Of a stretch of 64,000 nt of DNA, positions 1-12,847 are shown piece by piece; within the stretch, counting starts at the first letter, position 1; every line of letters begins with the position of its first letter. The notes under the pieces are model-generated. The model was not told the origin of the DNA. It worked only from the letters and a program-made list of their open reading frames with translations, and did not search any database. Location of the stretch: positions 117,280,281 through 117,344,280 of the forward strand of contig NC_135498.1 of the NCBI RefSeq assembly GCF_052857255.1, in the 5' to 3' direction. Made by a program: the position numbers and the translations under genes. The stretch comes from Amblyomma americanum. Lineage: Eukaryota; Arthropoda; Arachnida; Ixodida; Ixodidae.

Positions 1-149
1 TACATGGTCAGCCGTTGGAACATGCCAGCTGCGTGCGCACGGAGAGTACACACTTACGCGGGTGCCAGGAAGCGCTGTCACAGTTGCAGATATCTGGTGT
101 TTTTTGGCGGTGTGCACGACTTACTTGCAGAATTAGTCGCGTTATCGGC

Positions 150-375
150 AGCCGCGCTTAGATGGAGGCCAAACGGAAAAGGCTCCCGCGTGCTGAGCGA
201 TGTCAGTGCACGTGAAAGATCCCCAGGTGGTGGAAAATATTCAGGAGGCCTCCACTATGGCACCTCTTTCTTCCTTTCTTCCACTCTCTATTCCCTCCAT
301 TATGGCGCGGTTCGGATGTCCGCCGAGTTACGTTAAACTGCACCGTTTCCTTCCCTCAAAAACTGATTTTCAACT
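150..375 (+). mobile_element. Ruka-type tick SINE
   Basis: The core GATGTCAGTGCACGTGAAAGATCCCCAG-like block is followed by the C/T-rich 'cctctttcttcctttcttcc' stretch and the 'ggcgcggttc' block. This is the order seen in the other copies in the window. The tRNA-like head is mostly lost. It lies directly upstream of an oppositely oriented copy, so the two form an inverted pair. Confidence 0.8.
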
Positions 376-398
376 TTCACTTGCAAAGGCTAAAGAAA

Positions 399-716
399 AG
401 TTTGTTTTTTTTGCGGGAAGGAAATGGCGCAGGTAGTAATTGTCTTGCATATCTCGGTGGACACCCGAACCGCGCCGTAAGGGAAGGGATAAAGGAGGGA
501 GTTAAAGAAGAAAGGAAGAAAGAGGTGCCGTAGTGGCGGGCTCTGGAATATATTCGACCTCCTGCGGGAATCTTCAACGTGCACTGACATCGCTATGCAC
601 AAGGGCGCCTTTGCGTTTCGCCTCCATCGAAACGCCGCCGGCGTGGAAGGGTTCGATCACGGTAACTATGGATCAGTAGCCGAGCGCGCTGAGCCACGCG
701 GCGGTCGCATAGGGCA
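399..716 (-). mobile_element. Ruka-type tick SINE, near full length
   Basis: This is a reverse-orientation copy. It begins with the 3' end (gggaaggaaatggcgcag), runs through the G/A-rich block and the core, and ends in the tRNA-like head with 'ggttcgatcacgg' and 'ccgagcgcgctgagccacgcggcgg'. The head still resembles A and B boxes of a Pol III promoter but is mutated. Confidence 0.85.
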
Positions 717-1018
717 TGGAAAATTGGTTATCGGCGAAGAAAACATGCAGCATGTCTTACGGTCGGTTAACACCTTAACCACGCTGCGGCGGAAGAGATG
801 AAGGTAGTGAAAGAAGAGAACGAGGCACCGCAATGGAGGCCCCCTGAATAATTTCAACCGCCTGGGTTTCGTCAGTGTGCTCTGACATTCCACAGAACAC
901 GGGCGCATTTCGCGTTTCACCTATGTAGAAACGCGGCCACCGCGGCTGACATTCAGCCCGCGTCTTCGAGCTCTGCAGCTGAATGCTCTAACCGCCGAGC
1001 CATTACGGCGGCTGAGCC
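717..1018 (-). mobile_element. Diverged SINE related to Ruka
   Basis: It starts 'ggaaaattggttatcggcgaag' and shares the 'gtgaaagaagag', 'ggaggccccctgaataatttcaaccgcctggg' and 'acacgggcgcatttcgcgtttc' blocks with Ruka copies. The middle is strongly diverged. Its head-like end (about 950-1018) abuts the first intron of the P-type gene remnant. Confidence 0.65.
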
Positions 1019-1037
1019 AAATATTTGGTCCACGTAC

Positions 1038-1165
1038 CTACACGGGCAAAGCGGGGTGCGCCTGGGGTGGTCTGCACGTAACGTCGTGGGGAGGCATGTA
1101 CTGGGAACAGGCCGCCACGTACTCCGCCTCCGCGTACGGCGGCTCGGGCGCACCTTCGCTGGAGG
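1038..1165 (-). pseudogene. P-type gene exon 1, truncated remnant (copy A)
   Basis: On the minus strand this is the 3' part of an exon 1 whose intact counterpart is 27727-27915. The donor GTACGTGG is kept just below 1038. Residues such as EGAPEPPYAEAEY match the counterpart. Two lesions are visible. The start codon and the first part of the exon are missing because a 4.0-kb deletion joins the exon at 1165 to an RTE fragment. The last codon is TAG where the counterpart has CAG. Exons 2 and 3 of this gene would lie to the left of the window. It is a clear pseudogene. Confidence 0.8.
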
Positions 1166-1553
1166 CTAGCCTCACTAGCTAAAGTTCTAGCGTTAAGCGT
1201 TGCCAGGTTCAGATTCGAATTGCGGCCTGTCCGAAGCCAGAGATTCTTAGCACCCTCCGCTGCGTCACAGGTCTGACCGCCGCCGTGGTCAGTTGCTCTG
1301 CAGCCGCTGGGGACTGAGGGCCGAGGGTTAATTCGTTTGATCATAGAAGGTTGTGGCCAAGTACTACACCAGGGTGGCCAAATCCTGCTCTGGTGAGAGA
1401 GTGCGTTGTCGGTTCTGGTCACCGAGACCAGGCCGCACTCAGGGCCTGGTTATGCAATTCCATCGACACGCGGATTTTTTTTTATACTCGGTGGAGAATT
1501 GCGCGGTACCAGGATTTGAACCCCGGTCCTCTTGCACGCGAGGCGGACGTTCT
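1166..1553 (-). mobile_element. RTE-1 remnant: 5' end of an RTE-clade LINE
   Basis: On the minus strand this holds the 5' leader and the first codons of the endonuclease-RT ORF (NLATLNARTLASEASL). It is the same element as 29086-32244. The rest of the element, its 3' flank and half of the P-type exon were removed by one deletion ending at 1165. The leader has a tRNA-like stretch near 1497-1553. The target-site copy ACCTCTAGGACAT is at 1554-1566. Confidence 0.88.
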
Positions 1554-1566
1554 ACCTCTAGGACAT

Positions 1567-3119
1567 GACGTGACACAAAGTACAGTAGGGATCGGTACAG
1601 GAGAGTAGTTTGCGAGCTTTCTAGTGCAGCCAAGACTGAGCGGCAGTCCGAGAGAATGATAACTTGATAAATATTGCTGGGAACGTTTTGAAGGGCCAAA
1701 CTAATAGCGAGAAATTCAGCAGTGAAAATTGGTGTATAATCAGGGATCCGGAGAGAATAACGCCAATCTAGAGTTTGTGAATAAACACCTCCTGCCTTCT
1801 CGGCTTGTTGAGAGGCATCTGTGAAAATGGCAGCATGGCTCGGATACTGCAAAAGATATTCCTCCAGGAGACCATTTAGCACGTTGGCAAGTAATTGCTT
1901 AGCGTAAAGCGGCAGCACATCGTCGAAGCAAACAGCTGGTGCAGCCTGCAAATCGCTGACGCATTGTACAGATCTAAGCGAGACTGCAATTCTAGACAAA
2001 AGGTGCTCAGTAAACACAAATTGAGGCAGTTTGTAAATCGGGCAATGTTTATCTATGAAGAATGCTGGGGTTGTCAAAAAAATTGGAGGAGCCATTCCAG
2101 GAATTGGCTCAAGTCCCCGTAAGAAGGAGCGCACTGTGAAAAGTTGGAAGCGAGAGTTCAAGTCCCGTATGCGAGCTTCCAGAAAGAGGACACAATTCGC
2201 CACTGATTTTGGTAAACCCAGGCATAGCCGTAGAGCAGGCCTCTACTAAAGAAACAGCGGTTGAATTTTATATCTAGGGTAACCGAAGAACAGAACGCAA
2301 CCGAACTCCAAAATTGGTTTTACGTAAGTTTTATTGAGAAATAATACAGTGTCTCTACGCATGCCAAATATCCTATTGCTGATTCGCATAAGGCGACCGA
2401 CAGCTCGATCACCATTTAAGACAATACTTTTGATATGAGGTCGCCTCTCGAGGTGAGGGTCGTAAATTCCACATAGATACTTTTAGGACTCCACTTGCGG
2501 GATTTGGGCGCCACAATACTGTAGACGTATATAAAGAGGGGAAGCTGCAGAAAAAATGAGAACTGAAAATTTGTTCACGTTAAGAGTTAAGTGTAACTTG
2601 CCCAGCCACACTTCCAGTGCATTGAGGTAGGTCTGCAAAAGCTGGTAAAGTGAGTGTATGTCTCTAGCAGAAGCGAAAAAGGCGATGTCGTCCGCATACA
2701 CATACACCTTGACGTCACCTGAATAGGTATATTCCGCACAAATATGTTAAAAAGTAACGGCGACCGTACGGAACCCTGCGGCACACTTCTAGTCTGTGAA
2801 AAAGTCTCGGAAGTAAAGGAACCGTCTGAACAGAAGAACCGCCTTTCTTTTAGGAATTCCTGAACCCATGCAAGAATAAAAAAAGGTGGCCGAATTTCGT
2901 CCAGCTTGTGCAATAAAATCGAATGCTCTACACTGTCATTCGCTTTAGCGATATCCAAGGTGACCAAAGCCGCGACCTCTTTCTTCTCCATTGCCATCCT
3001 AATTGTACTTTCCAAATCCAAGTGTGCGGTCCAAATCGTGCACCCCCGACGAAACCCTATCTGAGAAGCACTGAAGGCTTGTACCGCTAGAACATGATCT
3101 GTAAAAAGTTGATCTGCGC
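1567..3119 (-). pseudogene. I-1 (copy A): I-group LINE ORF2 fragment (RT and RNase H)
   Basis: On the minus strand the reading order is reverse transcriptase then RNase H. RT blocks include SQIGFRRGCTIW, TLDIAKANDSVEHS, PQGSVRSPLLFN and the catalytic YADD box in YVYADDIAFFAS (about 2690). RNase H blocks include IFTDAS, TAEFLAISLAL and IILSDCRSVLAAL (about 1650-1850). The RNase H domain is cut by the RTE-1 insertion at 1566, and the C-terminal part was lost in the 4.0-kb deletion. Stops and frameshifts split the frame. RT plus RNase H places it in the I group, but the exact clade is not decided. The 5' end is truncated at the tail of I-2. Confidence 0.88.
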
Positions 3120-4290
3120 TTGTTGTTGTTGTTGTTGCCTTGGTCACATGGCACATACCCACGACGGGGGATTGGCCAGGGTTCAGTGGGGAGACCCCAC
3201 AGAATAGGGTAAACTGGAGTCAAGCTAATAATTGTGCCTTGGGTGAAATTTCAGAGTAATTTAAAAGAAAAAGAACAAACAAAATATCGGGAGAAAATAT
3301 CTGAGGATTAAATAATTAAAAATGCGAAAATACCCAAACGCTCTTTTTAATGCGGAAATTTTCGAAACAATTAGCAAGGGAATCTACCGGTAGCTGTTAT
3401 TTAATTGTGGAGGTATTCGCAAACTTGATGCAATGCAAGACCCCTGGCGCTCGCGCCGAAAGAGAGGAGGAGAGGAACCGACAAGCTGAGACCAAATTTC
3501 GTAATGGAAATTTCTAGATGTGTTCTCTGATGTGCAAACCTCCGGCAAGAGAGTAAGAAATGCTCCAATGTCTCTACTTCGCCACAAGCCGCACAGAGGT
3601 TTGTGGGACTGAACCCGCATCCACATAAGTACATATTTAAACGGGGAATCCTGCACCGCATGAGTGTCATCGTTACCTCACACTGCAGGGTTTTACAAGC
3701 ACGAGTCTTCCATGGGTACATGTGATGTTGGTAGTCGACAGTAGAGAGTAAGGGATCGTTGCATGCGGCGGTTATAAACTGAAAACGCTGAAATCGAGTC
3801 ATTCCAAAGAGAACAAGAATAGGGACGCAACTGACAACTGGTGCATTTAGAGCTTCTTTTGCCAAATGTCTGCTGCTTCATTTTATAAAATACCGCAGTG
3901 GCCTCGTATCCAAACGAAGCGCACCTCTTTCACCCATCTAGGAAGAAAAAAGTTTAGTGAGCGTCTCAAAAAAGCGTCTCGTGTAGACTCCAGCGCCAGC
4001 AAAACAGAGAGACTATCTGAGAGGTATATCACCCGAGAAACAGTTGTGGGAATTGCCAAAGCGGCCAGCCCCAGAGCCATAAACTCGGCTAGAAATATGG
4101 TTGTGTAATCCGGGACTCTGACCGAAAAGCGACACGAGAGAGGCTCTGAGAAAATACCAACCCCTGCCTTACAGTATGTTGCAGGTACTGGACAAGGTGA
4201 TCCAAGAGGATTCCGGTTATTGCCCTTGCCGGTTCTTGCTTTCCGGGGCAGCTGGGGTGCGCGTGCACTTTACTGCCTGACACTTAGGCA
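3120..4290 (-). mobile_element. I-2 (copy A): 5'-truncated I-group LINE, 3' half
   Basis: The minus strand encodes RNase H pieces (SRVIYLSDSLSVLLALEST, FVWIRGHCGIL) and a C-terminal zinc-knuckle region (CGCGFSPTNLCAACGEVETLEHFLLSCRRFAHQR in pieces). A 3' UTR follows, ending in a short (CAA)n tail at about 3120-3137. The tail lies directly against the truncated start of I-1. It is closely related to I-3 in the plus strand. The catalytic RNase H region has a frameshift near 3883. Confidence 0.87.
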
Positions 4291-5345
4291 CGCGCCACGG
4301 AGGCGATGGCAATTGTGCTGGCGGGGGTAGTAGCTTTTTTTTCGAATAAAAAAATATTGAAGACAAACGCCGTGCACGGAATCCTCAGTCAATGGCACCG
4401 GTGTCTTCTCAAATGGATGACTGAACAATTTCCTTCGAGAAAAGGACGGTACTACGTCATGATGACGATGATGGTGACTGGTAAGGATTGAGAAACAAGA
4501 ACTTTAGTAAAAGTGCGATGAGCGAATCCTTTTGCCAGCATGCAAAGAACACGGCCGTGCCTTTCGCGTTTCACCTCTGTAGAAACTCGGCCGCGTTTCT
4601 ACACCCTCAACCAGGTTCGCCGCAGTGCATATATCTAAATAGAAAGCTCTGTTTCCACGTGCTGCCGCGCGTGTGCAATGCCTAAATGTTTTCCTCATTC
4701 GTAATGCGATTAAGGTGCGGAGAGGGATAATGACGTTTATTTCGTGACCCTGTTGCGGGTCGTCTATCCTTAATCCCACTACTACGCCTATTGGGTGGGC
4801 GTTCCTGTAAACGGGAGTGACTGACGAACAAGTTATTAGAAGTGTAAAAGTATTAATGGGCTTCTAATATCTTTATTTCATTGAGGAAGGATAAACTCTT
4901 TCTTTTGGCATGTAACCTGCTGCATGCTGGCTTCCGAGCCTTACGTCAGACCACCCGCCATCTTGCCCTGGCACCGTCAGGTGGATGCGATATGCAGTGC
5001 AGTACCGGCTGTTTCTCTATGCTGTGTAGCAAGAAGACAGTCTGGCGCAAGCAACAGGTTTCCGTTAACTTCTTTGCCTTCGATTGTAGCAGTTTGAAAC
5101 CTTTGTAGAATTTGGAAACTAAAATCAGTCTTACCGCGCAACACAAGACGCGTTTCGAAACATGTTATAGTCTCAAAGGAAAGCCAGGGTTATGGGTGGT
5201 GAAAACTGTCAACAAGTTGCGCATGGGTGTTCAAAACTCAGTCCATTGCCGCTTCATGAATGCATATGAATTTGAAATATCGGCCGGAAGGGAGTGTTCG
5301 TTTAGCGGTGGCATGTGTTGTTAGAAGTTTCAACCACACCTTTCT
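4291..5345. other. Unassigned spacer between I-2 and I-3 (copy A)
   Basis: No gene is supported. A fragment near 4545-4600 (acacggccgtgcctttcgcgtttcacctctgtagaaac) resembles the diverged SINE at 717-1018. The remainder is AT-rich unique-looking sequence. It aligns with 34986-36060 of copy B, so it predates the duplication. Confidence 0.5.
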
Positions 5346-8300
5346 CGAGGGCGCCATGCAACCCGCGAGGCCGGGTGTGCATTGCCAGTGCGAGGTAACG
5401 AGCACCTGAATCCTGAATCTTGAAGGTCGGGCACCTGAATCCTGGTGGTGCCGGGCGTTTCCTTTCGTGAGGCCGTTCCACGTTCGTGGGGTTTTTCCCA
5501 GGGTTCAGGGTAGCTGTGCTGTCTCGGGTGATGTAAGGTTGCCGGCGCGCTGTGTTTAGGCATGTCTTTCACCTCCCCGGGAGGAGGCTCGGCAGCCTGG
5601 TTCGCCAGCCTGCCGGCCGAAAGCTTGCCTTCACATTCTTTTCTAAAAACTGGGGTCAATTCATTCCCTGTGCCGCTTGTACCGATTGGAGATGGAAGTC
5701 TCAAAATGAAGAATCCAAAAACAATCTAGGAACAACTGGAAAATCTAACCGGCCACTATCTCGACATCTCTGAGGTGCGACCTTATGGCAGACGTGGCAT
5801 TGTTTGTTGTCGGCAAACATTGAGTGTGTGTCGGATCTGTCCCGATGTAAAACCTTCGCTTCTATGCCGGTTAAAGCCTTCACTCCTGAGCAGCTTGCTT
5901 GCACTACGGGCATTGTCCGAGGAGTGGACCCGTCATCTTCAAATCAAGAAATTTTGGAGGAGTTCCAAAAAGCCGGGCGGGAATTATTGCTGTATACCGC
6001 TGCTCTCACGAGATGGCTGGAGTAAGGGTAGATAACAACTTTTGCTGGTCGCACATGCCCGTCGGAGTTGAAGGTTTGGCCAATTGTCTACCGTGTGGAT
6101 CCGCTGCATCCTCGACCCCTACAATGTACCAACTGTTGGAAATTTGGACATAGTGGTAGAGCCTGTAAGTCGGCGACCAGATGCCGGGTGTGTGGTGGTC
6201 ATTCTTCCGATAGCTGCACAGCTGAACAGCCAAGCTATTGTTAATGCAATAACAGTCATTGCGCCGATGATGCCACTAGTGAAAGTCGGTCTCAGGAGCA
6301 AAGTTTATTGGAATTAATTGAGCAGAATCGCTGCTCACGGGCAGACGCTTATGCGCTCCTTAACCGCAGGAAACAAACATATACCAACCAGCATAGTGCG
6401 TTCCTCTACTCCTGACCTCGAGGCCACATTGTCTGCCTCAATAGTGGCAAGCGTCGAAAAAGCGCTCTCAGTGGTTGCCGAGCGCATGCTCAGCAGCTTC
6501 ACGGAGGCCATATCTGATATTGTTACAAATCAGGCTATTTCTCTACCTCAGTTTGTAGTTCCACCAGCTCCAACATCACCGCAAGCCTGTGCTCAAACTC
6601 TCGTTGCCACATCATTACCCCAGGTGCCGTCTCATGTCCCGCCTCTCTAGAGTGTCCCTGTAAGTATTTCTCGCAACACTGTTTGCACTAATGAGGTAGA
6701 TATGGCTTGTCCTACGCAGAAGCGTCGTGCTTCAACCGCTCCTCCTAAGTCCTCTGTTCCCCAGATCAAGGCCAAAACAGGCTCTCCTAGTGTACTGCCA
6801 AGTCAGATATTCTTCAAGAGGCTGTTTCAGCCTCCATTCTCGAATAGGCACCATGGCGGGTATAAAGGTTCTACAATGGAATTGCCGCTCTATTGCACCT
6901 TCTCTTCCTGGTTTAAAAATTCCTCTATCTTGTCATAACCCAGATATTGTGCTCTTTCAGGAAACTTGGCTGTCCCCTATTAAGTCATTTTCTTTAAACA
7001 GGTTTCGTGTTTCCCGTGCGGACCGCATAAATGGTAGGGGCGGCGGGTTGGTGACCATGACTTCGTGAAAATTGTGCCATCGGGCATCAATAACTAAATG
7101 AGTAATGGATTCCGATTGCGAGCTTCTAGCTATAGATCTCACTTTGCCGCACTGCTCTACAGTCACAGCTGCAAATGTCTATTTTCCAAATGGAGTATGT
7201 AGAACAGACCACCTAGACAGCTTACTTGCAAACTCGAGCAGGGTAATCATTGCTGTATACTTCTCCCACCACGTAGTCTAAGGGTTCCTATACTGATTCA
7301 CATGGCCATACGTTATGGGCATGGATGTCTGCAAATGATGTGGGGTGTTGCAACTCTCGGGCCATAACCTTCATCCGCAACACTCGCGCTCAGTTCCCGA
7401 TTTTTCCTTAGCAACAAGAGCTGCAGGTATAGGGGCATGGTCCACGATTGACTGTGGCACATCTAGTGACCACCTGCCAATTACTTTCCCCATATTGGCG
7501 GGCCCCCTCCGAGAGCATGGTTCTGGCCGAAAATTAGTCAATCCTGCAGCCTACACATCTTCCTTGCGCGCCTCCCTTACATCTGATCTTTGTTCATGTA
7601 GGACCAGCAGGGCTCAGCGTGTGTTTCTTCAGTTTTTAAGGCTACGGAAAGCTCCCAGTTCACTGTGCGTTCTGCTGTTTGCAATAAATATCCATCGCCA
7701 TGGTGGAATGATGAATGTGAGAAAGCTTTCCTTCGTAGGAAAGCAGCGTGGAGGTCTCTATCGCATAAACAGAGCCCGGAAAATTGGACCAACTACAAAT
7801 TTTTCTGGGCATCATTTAAAAGAACCATAGCAAAGGCAAAGGATGACTACAATCAAAATTTGAACACATTTTTGAAACCCAAAAAATAAGAAGGCCTTGC
7901 ATCGTTTCATGGAACGCAATATGGACACTTAAGTCATACAGTTAACCAGCTCGGTGGTGCTCTCTTCACCGGACGCGCAAGTTGAGTTAGAATGAATTGC
8001 CCAAGCACTTGCTTCACATTTTCAGGAGCAGCGTAGAGTCCCCCTGTTCGCCCCCTACCCCTGCTCAGACTATCTTTTTGTTGATAAATCACAGTTAACA
8101 ACTGCAGTTTATTTAATGCAATCCTCAGCTCCGGGTTGGGATGGTGTTACAGCCGGTATGGTGAAAATACTAGCGCAAGAATTCACTGAGGACCTCCTCG
8201 ACCTGATTAATACATCATTAGAAACTGCATGGCTGCCGCACTCCTGGAAGGTGGCGAAAATATTATTCCTCTTAAAAGATTCAAAGAAAGGCTTCCATAT

Positions 8301-10664
8301 TGATAACATTCGGCCGATAGCTCTAACATCCAATTTGGTAAAGCTCATAGAAAGAATTGTGCACAGCCGCCTATCCGCGCATGTTTCAGAAGTCAACGCA
8401 TTGAGCTCTGCCCAGATTGGCTTTCGCCGGGGATGCTCCATTTGGTCTTTCCATGTCGATTTAGAGAGCAGAGTCCGCCTTGTTATGCACAAGAAGGAAG
8501 TATCAGCATTATTGACGCTTGACATTGCTAAAGCATACGACAGTGTTGAATATTCGATCCTTCTCTCTAAATTGGCATTATTGCGCACATTATACTACAT
8601 TTATGCATGGATCCGCGAATTTTTAACAGGACGGCAGTTCTTTTGGTCTGACGGTTCCTTCACTTCAGATACCTATGTCTAAACCAGAGGCGTGCCACAA
8701 GGTTCGGTACTTTCGCCACTTCTATTCAATCTGGTGATGTGCGACATTCCAGTTCACCCTTAAGTTACAGTATATGTTTATGCAGATGACATAGCCTTCT
8801 TTGCTTCCGCAGCAGACATTCATGCCCTATATCGCTCTCTCCAGGATTACCTCAATGCGCTCGAGGTTTGGCTGGATATACTAAATTTGGTATTACATGT
8901 GCACAAAAGCAGCGTACTGCTTTTGAAACCAACATACCCCTGCATATATCACTAAGCTATCGCTCGGACAGCATACCTCAGGCAGAATCGTTGAGGTATC
9001 TAGGCGTCATTTATGATGCCACTTTAGATTGGCGGCCCCACATCAAGACTAACGTGGAGAGAGGAGAGCGTGCACTATGAAGGCTACTACGGATGATAGG
9101 AAATTTGGTAAGCGCCGGGATACGCTTGTACTTCTTTAAAAAGCCTATGTCTGACCCATTTTGGAATTTGGCTGCATACTTTTTTCTGGCTCCCCTAAAT
9201 ATAAACTTCATCCATTGCTGCTGCTAGAAAGGCGCGCACTGCGCCTCTACCTAGGTCTCCCTCTATCAGTTTCTACCGCAGTTCTGTACTTGGAGGCTCG
9301 TATTCCCGACCTTACCTCCCAGTTTCACCTGTTAACTGTCAGGAGTTTTTGCGAGCATTTGAGTAAGCTCCTGGTGTGGCTACTCCTATTTTGGTCTCAG
9401 GTTGTATTTACTCATAATATGTTATCCAATATTCGTGTGGATCTCAATTTTGTATGTAGTGTTGGTCGGGCAGCGTCCCCTGTGGATATTGCTTTTGATT
9501 TCATTTTTCCACCTAATGCGAAACATCTGCCTGCAAGGATATTAACTTGGAATCCTCTTGGATCACCTTGCGCAGTACCCGCAACATACTGTAATTGCTA
9601 GAGATGCGTCTGAGGTCCACAGGAAGGCAGGAACTGGTATTTTCTCGGAGTCTCTCTAGTGGAGCTTTCCGGTCAGAGTCCAGGATTACACAACCATATT
9701 TGTAGCAGAGTTTATGGCTCTGGAGCTGGCCGCTTTGGCAATTCCCATAACTGCTTCTCAGGTGATATTCCTCTAAGATTGTCTCTCTGTTTTGCTTGCA
9801 CTGGAGTCCACACGAGACGCTTTTTTGAGACGCTCACTAAACTTTTTTCTTCCTGGATGGGTGAAACAGGTGCGCTTCGTTTGGGTACCAGGCCACTGCG
9901 GTATTTTACAAAATGAAGCAACAGACCTTTTGGCAAGAGCAGCTCTAAATGCACAAGTTGTCAGTAGCGTCCCTAATCTTGTTCTCTTTGTAATGACTCG
10001 TTTTCAGCGTTTTCAGTTTATAACCGCCGCATGCAGCGATCCCTTACTCTCTACTGTCGACTACCAACATCTCGTGTACCCATCGAAGACTCGTGCGTGT
10101 AAAACCCGGCAGTGTGAGGTAGCGATGACACTCATGCGGTGCAGGATTCCCCGTTTAAATATGCACTTATGTAGATGCGGGTTCAGTCGGCCACAAACCT
10201 CTGTGCGGCTTGTGGCGAAGTAGAGACATTGGAGCATTTCTCTCTTGCCGGATGTTTGCCCATCAGAGGAGGACACATCTAGAAATTTCCATTACAAAAT
10301 TTGGTCTCACCTTGTCGGTTCCTCTCCTCCTCTTTCGGCACGAGCGCCAGGGGTTTTGCATTGCATCAAGTTTATGAATACCTCCACAATTATATAACAG
10401 CTACCGCCAGATTCCCTTGCTAAATGTTTTCAAAAATTTCCGCATTCAAAAAAGCATTTGGGTATTTTAATCTTTCATTTTTTAATTCTCAAATATTCTC
10501 TCCCGATATTTTGTTTCTTTTAAATTATTTTAAAATTTCCCCCAAGGTACAATATTTTGCATGACTCCAGTTTTCCTACTTTAGGAGGTATTCCCACTGA
10601 ACCCTGGCCAATCACCCGTCGTGGCTATGTGCCATGTGACCAAGGCAACACCAACAACGAAAAA
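5346..10664 (+). mobile_element. I-3 (copy A): long I-group LINE, degraded
   Basis: In order on the plus strand there is a GC-rich 5' region, ORF1 from about 5706, endonuclease-like pieces (6850-7550), RT (8116-8870), RNase H (about 9600-9960), a C-terminal zinc-knuckle region (about 9960-10230) and a 3' UTR with a degraded (AAC)n tail near 10645-10660. ORF1 has an early stop (TAG after seven codons) and frameshifts, but it keeps an intact first zinc knuckle, CTNCWKFGHSGRAC. RT motifs include SAQIGFRRGCSIWSF, LTLDIAKAYDSVEYS and VYADDIAFFAS. About 55 bp of the connector seen at 42617-42675 is missing near 9399. The site at 8670/8671 is the empty site for RTE-2 of copy B. Confidence 0.9.
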
Positions 10665-11275
10665 AGCGGCGCAGCTAGCACCAAACACAATAGGACATAA
10701 CTGTTTTTGGTCTGCGAACTCCACCTTGCTCACAAATCTGGGCTTTTCTTTTATAGATTTTCAGAGCGCAGACACGGCGGAAGTCAAGCAGTGGAGTGAG
10801 ACTAAGGGACACTGCTCGCAGTCAGTGGAGAGAGGCGTGCGTTGCGAATTGTATGCATTATATTTCCATTCCACATAAAAACAAAAGTTGAAGAGGACCA
10901 ACGGCCCTGCTTCAAAAACAGGGCGTCTTGGCGCCCGGCACGCGTCCAGCCACATGGCCGCTGAGCCAGCCGCAGCGCTTTCCTCGCCACGTGGCCGGCG
11001 ATGGTCGCCGCTGGACTATGCACCACGGCGACAACGTGGCAGTCACCCTGCTGCCGCGACTTGTCTCCCCGGGCTGCACCTCCTGGACGTCTTCCCTCGT
11101 GTCCGCACCACCGGCGACTTCTACCAGGAGCGCGCTGGTGGTCGTCACCGCCGGTGGGGACGCGTGGCCGAAGACTCTCCGGGCTGTCGGCCGTGACCGC
11201 CGTATTAGACTTACGGGGCCGGGGACTGTAATAAAAGAAGTAAATAATTGTGACGGTTCGCTGGCACGAAATGTA
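10665..11275. other. Unassigned GC-rich segment (copy A)
   Basis: 10880-11230 is GC-rich and open in several frames on both strands, but no frame shows a recognisable domain or convincing splice sites. It matches 43955-44563 of copy B, where several of those frames are broken by substitutions and small indels. That argues against a conserved coding exon. Confidence 0.4.
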
Positions 11276-11476
11276 CAGTCGGGGACAAAAGTCTCTGGAC
11301 CACGTGTTCCTCAAACGAAGCCGGTAGTTCTTTCAGCCGACAGCTGGAGATCACCCTTGTTGAGGCCAAAGCCAAAATTTTGTTCTTTCATCTCCACAGG
11401 TCTGGTCTCCGGCCGCCAGATATAGAGCTATCAGCTTCTTTTGAGAAACACGTGGTTCGGGGACACTTGCCGAGTG
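11276..11476. mobile_element. Tc1/mariner-like MITE (MITE-1, copy A)
   Basis: The ends form imperfect inverted repeats of about 35 bp: CAGTCGGGGACAAAAGTCTC on the left and, reverse-complemented, CACTCGGCAAGTGTCCCCGA on the right, both continuing into ACCACGTGTT. A TA dinucleotide sits just outside each end (11274-11275 and 11477-11478), as expected for Tc1/mariner insertion. It is 201 bp with no coding capacity. Confidence 0.75.
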
Positions 11477-12509
11477 TACATATGCAGTCGAAAGCGGGGA
11501 CTAGGAAGACAAGATAAAAGGGGGGGGGGGGCAGTGCTTATTAGCTGATATGTGTGCAAAGTTCCTTGAGGCATTGAAACCGCGGATAGAACAGGGCATA
11601 TTTTTTCTGTAGATTCACCTATTCGACGAAACATGACCATAAACAATGATTCTCGCGTGTTAAGGCACAGCCGGTTACCATTAATTAGGCTGGCTGGGTT
11701 GCGAGAAATTTAAGGCAGCCGCGCTGAAACGTGAGCTGCTCCGCATGGTAGATAACCGCACTTGTGACTGGCAAGAGACGCGTTACCGTTGACGCGGGTG
11801 GCGTTGGCGCCGCTGACCACGTTCGCTCCCTTCAGGCGCGCCGCACCCGGGTGCACCTTTGCGCGGGATAGGACCACGACCATCAGCACGGCGACCACGG
11901 CAGCCACCAGGGCGAAGGCGCCGAGCTGTTAGAGCATCTCGTTGCTGCGACGTGCACGTGGCGGGTCAGCAGATGGACACGAACCGCAGAGGGCAAAGTC
12001 GGCAGACAATTCGGGCGTCCAGATATTTGCGTCACTGCGTCGCCTTTTGGCTCAGCACCGTGCTGCGCCAATAGGCAGCTGAGCACTGAAGGCGATACGC
12101 AGAAGAGGCACGCGTGCTGCGCGATGTCAGCACACGTTAAAAGTGCGCAAGCTGTCGAAGGTAATTTAGAGCCCTCCGTTCGCGACATTTCTTCCTCCAC
12201 TGCCCGGTTCAAGCGCCCACGTATGGTGAGAAATTGAGCCTTCTCTTTTCCGATGACCAATTATATGCCCACAAGTAACACCAGGTTGCAAAAAAAAAAC
12301 GGCTGGCGGTTTAGCATTGGTAAGCACGGAGCATTGTTCGAAAGCACAGTTTTCGCAAGTGGCTACCACCGCCACATTCCTCAAACCACGGTTGAGGTGT
12401 CCAGTGACCAAAGTAGCCAGTTATGAGCCTAACCTTTCCTGAAAATCAACGCTTTGTACGACGTTGTCACAGCCAACATAGGCAGCGCGTATGTCACCAC
12501 AGAACCGTA

Positions 12510-12721
12510 CAGACGCGGACAAAAGTAAATGGAGCACGCTATTACCTTCTCACATTTTTCATGCGTTGTCAAATTGAAACTGGCAGCAGTGGTACGTGCA
12601 GATTGCCAGTGGACTCCAGTGCGCTTTCTCTTGAGCAATATTGTTTCTTCAGCTCTGATAGAGAATGAGTGATCGTAATTAGAACGGAACAGGATGCTGC
12701 GTTTACTTTTGTCCGCACCTG
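12510..12721. mobile_element. Tc1/mariner-like MITE (MITE-2, copy A)
   Basis: Inverted terminal repeats are CAGACGCGGACAAAAGTAAA on the left and, reverse-complemented, CAGGTGCGGACAAAAGTAAA on the right, extending to about 27 bp. TA flanks both ends. It is 212 bp, non-coding, and sits in intron 2 of Q. It is also present in copy B at 47423-47634. Confidence 0.8.
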
Positions 12722-12847
12722 TAACTAAAAACGCCATTGAGGTGTCCACTGACCAAGGGAGCAACTTGTGCGTCTATTTCAATATCATGGGGTCTACAAC
12801 GCTGTCAACGCCAGTGACCCAATGACAGCCGGTGGCCTATTGCTGAA

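Noticed and set aside
4291..5345. Short ORFs of 60-90 codons in the spacer between I-2 and I-3
   Set aside because: None is conserved in frame with copy B, and none has family features.
10880..11425. 165-codon plus-strand ORF and several minus-strand ORFs in a GC-rich stretch
   Set aside because: The frames are not kept in copy B, no domain is recognisable and no splice pairs stand out.
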